A stretch of DNA of 64,000 nucleotides from Hexactinellida sp. DTS-2022 (Eukaryota > Porifera > Hexactinellida), in NCBI GenBank assembly GCA_028753945.1, contig JAPNXP010000013.1, forward strand, positions 5,313,300 to 5,377,299, written 5' to 3'. A program made the position numbers and the translations under genes. This document shows, piece after piece, positions 31,561-39,824 of the stretch. Below the pieces are notes generated by a model, which saw only the letters and a program-made list of their open reading frames with translations, made no database searches and was not told where the DNA came from. Numbering within the stretch: the first letter of the stretch is position 1; each line of letters starts with the position of its first letter.

Positions 31561-32550
31561 CTATGACGCGTCCCCGGTGCGGTCGCGACGGGCCCTAATG
31601 AGGGCGGGGCTGGCCTTCTTGCGGCCCCAGACGAGCCCCAGGGCCGCGGCGATGTCTATGAAGCAGGTGGTCCCGTTCAGGAGCGGCCCGTACTCTGAGG
31701 TGGCGTAGTCCCACGGAAAGCAGTGGTGGTAGTTGTGGAAGCCCTCCCCGATGGCGCCCAGCGACACCAGCATGTTCTCCGCGGGGTGGATGGTGACGTC
31801 ATACGGGTGCGCGCCCCACAGGTGCGCAGCGGAGTTGACCAGCCAGGTAATGTGCAGCGTCATCACGTACCTCAGGACGCCGGGTATTAGAAAGGAGAGC
31901 AACAATGTCTCTCCGAAGAGCCACGAGTTTAGGAGGGTGGGCGCCAGGAACGCGAATATTAGCACCAGCGGAAAGTAGAACTTCCGTTGGAAGGCCAGTA
32001 CCGGATCGTTTTCCAGATCGGACATGTCGATGAGTTTCCCCTTCCGTATGACCTCCGGGTGCTTGCGGCACATCAGCCAGCCGCAGTGCGCGAAGAAGAA
32101 CCCGCGCGTGGCGTTGTGCGGGTCCGCGTCCGTCTCGGAGAACTTGTGGTGCGTGCGGTGGTCGCGGCTCCACTCTATGATGTGGTTCTGGAACGCGGCG
32201 GTATTCAACAGGGCCAGCACCACTCGGTAGGTCCAGTGGGCCTTGTAGCTCTTGTGGGTCCACATGCGGTGCGCGCCCGCGGTGACGCCCATGCCGGTCA
32301 TGAGGTACAGCCACAGGTAGGAGACCCAGGTCCCGAGGCGCGCGCTGGGGGACACGGAGAGCGCGTACGCCGCGATCAGGTGCATCAGCCCGATTGATAT
32401 TATGTTGGACCAGACCAGGGGCGTCCGGAAGTGCCGCGAAATGGGCCCCTTGGGGCGCGGGAGGGGCACGAAGGAGAGGTCCCTAGCGCTGGCTTCATCC
32501 AGCAGGTAGTAGTCGTCTCCGTCCTCGCTCTTGTTCTCTCCGGGCGGCAT
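31561..32550 (-). CDS. SCD: Stearoyl-CoA (delta-9) desaturase
   Basis: ER membrane di-iron enzyme that places a double bond at C9 of stearoyl/palmitoyl-CoA. Single exon, 329 aa from the ATG at 32550; upstream in-frame sequence lacks an ATG. All three histidine boxes are present: HRMWTH (94-99), HRTHH (131-135) and HNYHH (272-276), with EWSRDH before the second and PAENMLVSLGAIGEG before the third. Hydrophobic segments around 46-66, 75-95, 195-215 and 218-240 fit the four-helix topology. TTAG ends one base before the ATG. It sits 84 bp upstream of MO25 and 314 bp downstream of RNF11 on the same strand. Confidence 0.97.
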   Translation of the reverse strand: MPPGENKSEDGDDYYLLDEASARDLSFVPLPRPKGPISRHFRTPLVWSNIISIGLMHLIAAYALSVSPSARLGTWVSYLWLYLMTGMGVTAGAHRMWTHKSYKAHWTYRVVLALLNTAAFQNHIIEWSRDHRTHHKFSETDADPHNATRGFFFAHCGWLMCRKHPEVIRKGKLIDMSDLENDPVLAFQRKFYFPLVLIFAFLAPTLLNSWLFGETLLLSFLIPGVLRYVMTLHITWLVNSAAHLWGAHPYDVTIHPAENMLVSLGAIGEGFHNYHHCFPWDYATSEYGPLLNGTTCFIDIAAALGLVWGRKKASPALIRARRDRTGDAS

Positions 32551-32560
32551 TCTAACAGGA
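32551..32560 (-). promoter_or_regulatory. Candidate trans-splice acceptor before SCD
   Basis: Minus strand reads TCCTGTTAG|A then ATG. Confidence 0.4.
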
Positions 32561-32606
32561 ACTAAGCACACACATAACACAAGTCATAGTATTAGGTAGT
32601 TAGGTA

Positions 32607-32688
32607 GGTAGAACCTCGTTAGTACAAAGACCAACGGTAAAATGTGTTCGCTTTATCCGGAAATTCGTATTAACGAGGTTCTACTGTA
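32607..32688. mobile_element. Pogo-like MITE, 82 bp
   Basis: TAGAACCTCGTTAGTAC at the left and AACGAGGTTCTACTGTA at the right, with CTTTATCCGGAAATTCGTAT inside. Lies between RNF11 and SCD. Confidence 0.75.
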
Positions 32689-32864
32689 GTTAGTCAGGTA
32701 GTTAGTTAGTTTAGTTAGTTAGTTAGATTATTTGTTTATTTGTTTACGGAATAGAGGTACATTAATAATCAGCTGGAGGATTCAATTGAGACAACAGAGC
32801 TAAGTGAGTGACGTCACTAGATTGAGGCGGGAACATTGGTACTATAAATAGAACAAATAAATAG

Positions 32865-33572
32865 TTATAAATAGCAGTTACAAGCGTACCTTGGCAACAG
32901 GGATTCGTTATTGGAATGTATATCCACATTCCTGTGCTCCGGTGGGTTGTCCTGGAGCGCAATGGCTGCCAGGAGCGCGGTGTCGACGGGCGCCAAACAG
33001 GAGGGACACACGAAGGAGCGCCCCAGCCACGGGTCAATGCAGGGGATGTGGTAGAAGTGCATGCAGGGCAGGATTCTGATTGGCTCCCCGAGCTGGAACT
33101 CGCTCATGCATATGACACACCTACAGAGTATTTATAGCATTTAGCATTTTAGCATTTATAGCATTTATAGTATTTATAGCATTTAGCATTTATAGTATTT
33201 ATAGCATTTATAGCAAACACGAGATATCTGTGCTATGTTGTAGGCAGTATACAGATTGACCAATCAGATCACGAGTAGCTCACGAGAGCAAACTTGTATA
33301 GTATGGATTTCTGTAATTTGATTGGCCACTCACTCCATTCGCTTGAACTCCGTGTTGGCTCCGTCGAACACGCCGGCGGGCAGCGCCTGAATGAGCGCCA
33401 ATCGCTGCGCGAGTCTCAGCTGCGCCTCCTCCCCGAGCGTGAGGTGTCGCAGGAGGGCGGGGGGCAGCCAGGGGGCCGGGTCCGGGTAGGGGGGAGGCAG
33501 GTCCCCCGCGAGCAGCTGTCGCGTGGGCGTGTCCTCCGGCGCCGCGTAGCAACACGAAAATATGTCTCCCAT
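32865..33572 (-). CDS. RNF11: RNF11-like RING-H2 E3 ligase
   Basis: Small membrane-tethered ubiquitin ligase adaptor that recruits NEDD4-family ligases. Exons 33572-33334 and 33120-32865 give 164 aa if read to the stop at 32865; a donor-like AAG|GTACGC at 32890 would allow a different short C-terminus, so the 3' end is uncertain. Starts MGDIFSCC, fitting myristoylation plus palmitoylation. A PPPY motif (DLPPPYPDP), LAQRLALIQALPAGVFD, and a RING of the C3H2C3 type (CVIC, LPCMHFYHIPC, CPSC) follow the RNF11 order. CTTAG ends two bases before the ATG. Confidence 0.92.
33125..33220. repeat. TTTATAGCAT short tandem repeat in the RNF11 intron
   Basis: Alternating TATTTATAGCA and TTTAGCA units, each carrying TATTTATAG, lie directly next to the exon 2 acceptor. 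Confidence 0.7.
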
Positions 33573-33720
33573 AGCTAAGCAGTTATAGGGTATTATTGTA
33601 AATAAATGTAAACAATTTGTAAATAAATGTAAACAATTTGTAAATGCACTCAAACAACAAGGGGGGAGTTAGTTCTAAAACTAAAAACTAAGAAACTAAA
33701 AGGCGTAATCCGATTGGTCA

Positions 33721-34688
33721 CTACAGCCTGTACTTCTTCTCGCAGTACTCGAGCGCCGCACATTCCTTAGCGTTGCCAGGGGAGGCGCACCAGTAGCTGG
33801 GACCCTGCGTGCAGGGGTCGCTGCCCAACAGCAGCGGACGCGACGCATTCGTGCAGACATGGAGATCCTTGCAAAGCATACTTGCGTTCGTAGTTTTCAA
33901 TTCGGCGATTAGCGCATCCACAACAAGTTCGCATTCAGGATCGACTGGCCCGGTGGCCTTGCAGGCCGTGTCCAGGGCAGTTTTGACCACGTCGAGATGC
34001 GACAGCAGCTCTTTTGCAACCTGCGAGGTGTAAAGTTAATACATTCCGATGCATAATTTGGTTGCTAGGTGCTTACTGCAATTCTTTGATTAATAAATAT
34101 TGACAGCACATAGTAAATTTGTTGTATATTTTGAGGCAAATGGGCACCAAAAATGTAAACGAGTACGAACTAAACTCACGGTTTTGCAAATCGGACAAAA
34201 GTTTTCATCTGGCTCATTATCGCGGAATTGCGACTTTGGACACATGTGTACGTACTGGCAGACGTCCAGGGGAGTCAAAGTTGAGATCAACTTCTCAAAA
34301 AACATCTCGCATTTCTTCTCCAATGCTGCTGGGAGTGGGAGAAATTCGCAGCAATCGTCGATATATGTCACATTTTCGCTAAGCAACTTCTTAACAATCT
34401 ACAACTTACGTAGTAAAGAATGGATCTGATTGGTCAATACTAACAACATACCTCCTTGCACTTGTCGCAGGAGACGGGAGGGTCCGCGTCCATGGTTTGT
34501 TCCCAGATCCACTGTCGGCAGTAGGCCACCTTCCCACACCTCGCGGCGGTGGCGTAGTCGCGACACCAGAGCGCCACTTCGCACTCGGAACCGGAACCAA
34601 TCGCTGGACTCAGTTCCATCATCTGGACAGACCCGCCGGAAGCCAGGGCAGCCATAGCAACCAGCATAAAAGCAGCTATGTACTTCAT
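33721..34688 (-). CDS. Prosaposin-like secreted/lysosomal protein
   Basis: Probable precursor of saposins, lipid-binding lysosomal activators. Exons 34688-34452, 34398-34180, 34020-33721 give 251 aa. Signal peptide MKYIAAFMLVAMAALASGG. Then a saposin A-type module (CEVALWCRDYATAARCGKVAYC), two saposin B-type modules with the six-cysteine spacing (CDKCKEIVKKLL, CEFLPLPAALEKKC, CQYVHMC; then CPICKTVAKELL, CKATGPVDPEC, CKDLHVC), and a C-terminal saposin A-type module (CTQGPSYWCASPGNAKECAALEYC). This order is that of a shortened prosaposin with two rather than four B repeats. TTTTTAG ends two bases before the ATG. Confidence 0.92.
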
Positions 34689-34700
34689 TTCTAAAAATAG
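34689..34700 (-). promoter_or_regulatory. Candidate trans-splice acceptor before the prosaposin-like gene
   Basis: Minus strand reads CTATTTTTAG|AA then ATG, a textbook acceptor two bases before the start codon. Confidence 0.4.
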
Positions 34701-34739
34701 TTAACTTTGAGTGCAACTCTTAGAATAAATTAATAAATT

Positions 34740-34885
34740 ATTGCTCTAATATGATTGGCTCCTGGTATACAAAATAAATTAATGCTCTAATATGATTGGC
34801 TCCTGGTATATACAGAATAATGATCTAATCTGATTGGCTCCTGGTATACAGAATAATGCTCTAATCTGATTGGCTCCTGGTATAT
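34740..34885. repeat. About 36-bp tandem repeat, four copies
   Basis: Copies of CTCTAATATGATTGGCTCCT and a GGTATACAGAATAAT tail, upstream of the prosaposin-like gene and downstream of eIF4B. Confidence 0.85.
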
Positions 34886-34985
34886 AAGGCTACAGAGAAA
34901 CACGAGACCGACACGAGACTGCAAAGGGTCAACTGACCCCAGATCAAATAGCTTACACAATACTACAGAACTAACAAATACTATT

Positions 34986-36195
34986 TCAGTTATCTTCTCC
35001 CTCCAAAGCACTGAACCGAGTGTTCTGAGCAAAGTTTGGTCTTTCATCTCCGCGAAACACGCCCCTCGGTGCCCGCTCCTCCCGACCCCTCCTAGGCCCC
35101 CTGTCCTCTGTTTGATCGGTCCTATCGGTCCTATAGGGTCTCCTGTCCTCTGTTCCGTCGGTCCTATAAGGTCTCCTCTCTTCTGTTTGATCGTTTCTAT
35201 CGGTCCTATAAGGTCTCCTTTCCCTGTCCTCTGTCCCGTCGGACCTATATGGCCTGCGGTCCCTGTCCCCCCTATAGGCCCTCCTCTGGCCCCTCTGTCC
35301 CCTCTGGGGGTTGAAACTGCCCTCAGAGGGATCCGTTGACAGGTGCGACATTTTAGATTCCATTTCCCGCTCGCGCGCGGCGGTGTCCACCGGTCTGGCG
35401 CCGCCGAATATCCCTGGTCCGGCGGAGCTCGGGTTTCTCTCGGGGCTCCCGCTCTCCCGCGGATGCCGGTCCCCCGCCTCCTCGCCGTCCGGTCCCCCGC
35501 GTCGCCAGGAGTCCGGTTCCGATTCCTCCCGCCCGTGCGGCCGCCGGTAAGGTTCCGGTTCTCCCTCTTCCCGCCCGTAAGAGCGCCGGTAAGGTTCCGG
35601 TTCTGATTCCTCCCGCCCGTAAGAGCGCCGGTAAGAGTCCGGTTCCCCCTCTTCCCGCCCGTACGGCCGCCGGTATGGGGCGTCCCCGCGCGGGCGCCAG
35701 GGCCTCCGGCCGCGCCTCTCGTCCCGCCCGCGCGAGAAGGACCGGTTCCCGTCCGGACTCCGGTCCCCGTACGACCGGTACCGGGAGCTGTCCCGGTCCC
35801 GCCAGGTGTCCCGCTCAGAGGAGTCGCGCCTTTCGCGCGGGGCCTCTCGGGACCGCCAGTCGTCGCCCGGTTCCGCGGAATCGTCCGAATAGCGGCCGCG
35901 TCCGCGCGACTCGCGCCAGCCGCCGCGCTGCGGATACAGGTCGTGCGCCCATGGTCCGGAGTCCCGCTTGCGCCAGCCCTGCTCCTTGATGAGCTCCCCC
36001 TCCGCATTCCTTTCCGCCACGTTGATCACTATCTTGCGACCTCCGAAAATGGTGTCCGTCTGTCCCAGGGCCGCCGCGGCGCCGTCTCGACTCAGAAATT
36101 CTACGAACGCAGTTCCGTCTTTCTTCCCGTCTTTGTAGTTCCACGTCACCTCCCCCATCTCCTTAATGCTCCCTGCACAACAAAACAACAACAAT

Positions 36196-36229
<34 letters not shown>

Positions 36230-36526
36230 CTACGTACCCAGGTGTAGTCTCAGCCTGCTCTCCTCGCTCTCATAAGAGAGGTTGCTAATAAGCAGCGTGC
36301 AGCTCCCAGACTCGGGCAGTCGGCTGGTGTCCACGTCTACGCCTCTGGAGGCCCGCGGGCCCTGTGGCAGCACCAGGTCCCCCCTGTCCCCTCTGTCCCC
36401 TCTGCCGCCCCTCTGGAAGTGGCTCTGCGGCTGCGGCGAGGTGTCCGGCGCCTCCCCGCCCTCCCCAGACTCAAAGAACTCTCCGAGCGTAAGAGTCCTG
36501 GCTTTCCGGCGGCCGCGCTTCGACAT
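34986..36526 (-). CDS. EIF4B: Translation initiation factor eIF4B
   Basis: RNA-binding cofactor that stimulates the eIF4A helicase during cap-dependent initiation. Exons 36526-36238 and 36172-34986 give 491 aa. N-terminal RRKARTLTLGEFFE corresponds to the KGKTISLTDFLAE block; an RRM follows (CTLLISNLSY to TAFVEFLSRDGAAAAL). The Arg/Asp/Tyr-rich middle has about four tandem YRRSYGREEGEPEP-type repeats and later RRPYRTDGTEDR-type repeats. The diagnostic eIF4B motif IFGGARPVDTAARERE and the C-terminal RFSALEGEDN are both present. TTAG ends one base before the ATG. DUSP22-like stops only 73 bp upstream. Confidence 0.95.
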
Positions 36527-36599
36527 GCTAATCGGAACTATAAATAGGAACTTACAAATCTCAAACAATTCAAAACATCAGATCTAAAATAACAAAATC

Positions 36600-37453
36600 T
36601 CATTGGTCACTGCCGGCCGCCAGCACGGCTTTAATTTCGGTCTCGAGTCGCTTCTGGAGATCAGCTGACGCTCCGAACTTGGCGACCAATCGGATGCGCG
36701 CGTTCTCCAGCTGGTCCCGCTCGTAATCCTTCAGCTGTTTAAGAAACCCCCCGTTGGGACTGGCCACTTCTCGGCGCCGCTTAATGGCCGCCAGGACGTC
36801 CTTCATCCCGATACCGGTTGCGGTCATCAGGTAGGCGCAGGTCACCGTGGTGGACCGGCTTATGCCGGCCATGCAGTGAATCATAACGCAGCCGCCCCCC
36901 AGTAGCGTCGCATGGATAAACTCTAGAGAGATAACCAATCAGATGCTAGCTAACAGCTGACCAATCAGATGCCAGAGCAGGGGTTATCTAGGATTCTTAG
37001 AAGGCACTTAATTCACTACCCTAAAGGTGTCAGCCATAATACATAATCGGTTTAATTCAATGATGCGGCATTATTTGACATAGTTAATAATTTTACGGAC
37101 CCCAATCAGGGTTTATCCTGGAATTTCTAGGAAATGTGTCAGACATAAATTAATCACACTGCCTACACCATGGCCCTATACGCCTGATATTAACCTGTTC
37201 CTACGCTAGCTAGAGCTGACCAATGGGAGAGCCTACCTATGCAGGTGTCGAAGTGTGCGGCCAGGTTGTACCCGGGATTGTCCTCTGCGTCCACCAGTAG
37301 GTACGTAAAGTGTCCGGGATGGCTCTCCTGGGGTCCGTCCGTGAGCGTGAGGACGTGCGTGACGCCCGCCTGTTTGAGACCGGCCTTGTCGCGGGCCCCG
37401 TCGATGTTCCCCAAATAGAGCCCCTCCACGATCCTATCGAACCGGTTCCCCAT
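36600..37453 (-). CDS. DUSP22: Atypical dual-specificity phosphatase, DUSP15/22-like
   Basis: Small atypical DUSP acting on signalling kinases. Exons 37453-37237 and 36922-36600 give 179 aa (human DUSP22 184). Starts MGNRFDRIVEGLYLGNI, a myristoylation start typical of DUSP15/22. Catalytic loop HCMAGISRSTT with Cys and Arg in HCX5R spacing, and SPNGGFLKQLKDYE following, as in the family. CTAG ends two bases before the ATG. DUSP15 is the alternative orthologue and cannot be separated here. Confidence 0.93.
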
Positions 37454-37661
37454 AGCTAGCTAGACACACAGGAATGTTACACCCGATACACCTATCATAA
37501 AAACAACAACAACAACAACAACAAACACACAGGAATATGAGATAGTTATAAGATCAAAAATGGTTAGTTAGTCCTAGTTACCGGTTGCTATGGGGAATGA
37601 TTGGAATGCGTCGCGTGTTGTATGATATTAGCAAGAGATCCATTGGTCGGTTGGTGGGAGG

Positions 37662-39335
37662 TTATATGGGCGTGACGTAGTTGCCTGGGAAGGTCCCGAA
37701 GGCCCCGGTGGACCCGTCGTACCCCATGAACCATCCGTCCTCGCAGCGGCGCACCACGTGCACCTCTGCCCCCGGGGCCAGCGCCAGCTCGTCCTCGTTC
37801 TGCGGCGAATACGAATACACCGCTCGGTACAGGTCCCCCGCGGGGGGCGAGTCTGGGAGGACACCCTCCGAGGGGGGCGAGTCCTCTCGGGGCTGGGGGC
37901 CCTCTGGGGGCTGGTTATCCTCTATGGGGGGGAGGGGGTCCGGGAGGGGCGTGAGGATGTCCACGAATGCGGCGGGGAATATTCCGGTGCGGCCCCCCGC
38001 GCGGCCCTGCAGCCAGTTGTCGTCCACGCGGGAGAGGAGCGCCACGCGGGCGCCCTTCTCGAATCCGAGTTCGTAGCTCTCCTCCGCGAGGAACTCGTAG
38101 CGCGCCACCGCCAGGGGCCCGCTCTCCTCGCGCGCCGGTCCCTGCCCCGCCCCCTGGGGGACACACAGCTCCACGTAGGAAGCGGGGACGATTCCCTTCT
38201 TGTCGCCCAGCTGTGCCTCCAGCCAGTTCTCGTCCACGGTCCGCAGCAGCCTCAGCCGGTCCCCGCGGCGGAAGCTGAGCTCGTGCTTAGTCTCCGCCGC
38301 AAAGTCGTAGAGCCCGCGCGCGGTCTCCGCGGGGGGCGGCTTCAGCTCGCGGCGCCGCTTGGGTCCGGTCCGCCGCCGGGCCGGCCCGGAGGGGGCAGAG
38401 GGGGACACCGGGGACCCCTGGGGGCCCGGGCCCGAGGCAGGGGGAGAGGGGGAAGTCTGAGTGGGTGAGGGGGCCTGTTTAGGGGGCGCGTGGTCCTGAG
38501 AGGGGGCCTGCTGAGGGACCGGAACCAAGGGGGCCTGTTTAGGAGGTGAGGGGTCCGGGAACGAGGGGGCCTGTTTGGGGGGAGAGGGGTCCGCTTTAGG
38601 GGGCGAGTGGGCCGAGAGGGGGGCTGACCCGTTGGGCGGCCCGGGGTGGGTGGCGGAGCGAGGCTTGGCTTTGATTGGCTGCGGCGAAGTTTTGTGTGTC
38701 TTCTCCTCTCCGCTTGAGTTGAAGGGACGCGGCTCTTCTGATTGGTCAGATCGGTGCATGGCTCGGTACCAGTCGAGGCCCCCTACGCTCTCCCCGCGCG
38801 AGGGCGGGCTCCGGACCGGGCTCCGCTCCAGGGGGCTGGGGGTCCGTTTCTTGGGACTAGGGGGCAGCTTTTGTGGGCTGGGGGTCCGTTTCTTGGGACT
38901 AGGGGGCAGCTTTTGTGGGCTGGGGGTCCGTTTCTTGGGACTAGGGGGCTGCTTTTGTGGGCTGGGGGGCTGCTTCTTGGGACTGGGCTTGGGCGGGCTC
39001 CGGGAGGCCCGGTGGGAGGGGACGGTGGCGGCGCGGACGAGGTGTCGCTCGGGCTGGTAGGGGGCGGGGGCCGCGCGCCCCTTCTGCAGGACCAGGGACA
39101 GGGAGGCCCCGGAGGTCCGGATGAGGTAGAGGGCCTCCGAGTGGCGGAGGGCGCCGCAGCTGCGGTCGCTGATTCGCTTCAAAACGTCGTTGAGCTGAAC
39201 CCCCGCCTCCGCGGCCTTGCCCCCTGGGGACACCTTCGTCACCTTGAGGGGGGCACCGAAGTCCGCGCCTCCCTGAATGCTGAAGCCCCAGGGACTCCCG
39301 CCCGCGAGCTCGATCTGTCTCTCCTCTTCGGTCAT
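37662..39335 (-). CDS. PDZ plus triple-SH3 adaptor, sorbin/CAP-like SH3 region
   Basis: Predicted cytoskeletal or adhesion adaptor. Single exon, 557 aa. An N-terminal PDZ (about 5-85, GGSPWGFSIQGGADFGAPLK, like the PDLIM/ZASP type) is followed by a Pro-rich linker with tandem SPKKRTPSPQKLPP repeats and many PxxP motifs. Three C-terminal SH3 domains follow: ARGLYDFAAETKHELSFRRG, VARYEFLAEESYELGFEKG and RAVYSYSPQNEDELALAPG ending FGTFPGNYVTPI. The SH3 trio matches the C-terminus of SORBS/vinexin proteins, but those carry a SoHo domain rather than a PDZ. TTTCAG ends one base before the ATG. First gene of the co-oriented cluster. Confidence 0.9.
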   Translation of the reverse strand: MTEEERQIELAGGSPWGFSIQGGADFGAPLKVTKVSPGGKAAEAGVQLNDVLKRISDRSCGALRHSEALYLIRTSGASLSLVLQKGRAAPAPYQPERHLVRAATVPSHRASRSPPKPSPKKQPPSPQKQPPSPKKRTPSPQKLPPSPKKRTPSPQKLPPSPKKRTPSPLERSPVRSPPSRGESVGGLDWYRAMHRSDQSEEPRPFNSSGEEKTHKTSPQPIKAKPRSATHPGPPNGSAPLSAHSPPKADPSPPKQAPSFPDPSPPKQAPLVPVPQQAPSQDHAPPKQAPSPTQTSPSPPASGPGPQGSPVSPSAPSGPARRRTGPKRRRELKPPPAETARGLYDFAAETKHELSFRRGDRLRLLRTVDENWLEAQLGDKKGIVPASYVELCVPQGAGQGPAREESGPLAVARYEFLAEESYELGFEKGARVALLSRVDDNWLQGRAGGRTGIFPAAFVDILTPLPDPLPPIEDNQPPEGPQPREDSPPSEGVLPDSPPAGDLYRAVYSYSPQNEDELALAPGAEVHVVRRCEDGWFMGYDGSTGAFGTFPGNYVTPI

Positions 39336-39345
39336 TCTGAAACTG
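39336..39345 (-). promoter_or_regulatory. Candidate trans-splice acceptor before the PDZ/SH3 gene
   Basis: Minus strand reads AGTTTCAG|A then ATG: a 3' splice site with a pyrimidine run and no upstream coding exon in this gene. Interpretation as a spliced-leader site is inference; a 5'-UTR intron is the alternative. Confidence 0.4.
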
Positions 39346-39824
39346 GAACTGGAACTAAGAATAAGAATGGAATTATTTTAAGACTATAGAATCAGCTCAT
39401 TCTTATAAGAATGGATTCGCGAAACCAGTTTAGAAATACTCTAATCTGATTGGATAAACTAGGAACTAATGGTCATTGCAGACAGGTATAAATAGGAAAC
39501 GGCCAATCAGATTCCAGGGTTTGTAGGACTTCCGAGCCGAGTTCAAAGGGGCAGTTCGAAGCCGAATTGTCGCCTTGCATGGCAATGGAAAGTGTGGAAT
39601 GGCATGCGCGTAGGAAATATCAATTCCCGTTTGAAACCCAGTAAGACAGAATTCCTACAATTCGGGAATTCGATCGGCTTATAAGGATTTCTGGGATGGT
39701 TTCAGTATCAGCTTATTAGGCTGAGTAGTCTGCAACGCAACTAATTGCACACAACTGCCAATCAAAGCTGCGCTACCAAAACGGGCGTTGTGCCACTTCA
39801 TATAATAGCAACGGTATTACCACT
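39336..39824. other. Divergent intergenic interval between the PDZ/SH3 gene and the receptor PTP
   Basis: 489 bp without ORFs of note. It should hold the promoter of the eight-gene minus-strand cluster and that of the receptor PTP. Contains CCAATCAG, TATAAATAG and ATTGGAAT-type local words but no assignable element. Confidence 0.5.

Noticed and set aside
34787-36007. 406-codon minus-strand ORF rich in Arg/Gly/Thr
   Set aside because: It is an alternative frame of eIF4B; the other frame has the diagnostic motifs and correct splice phase.
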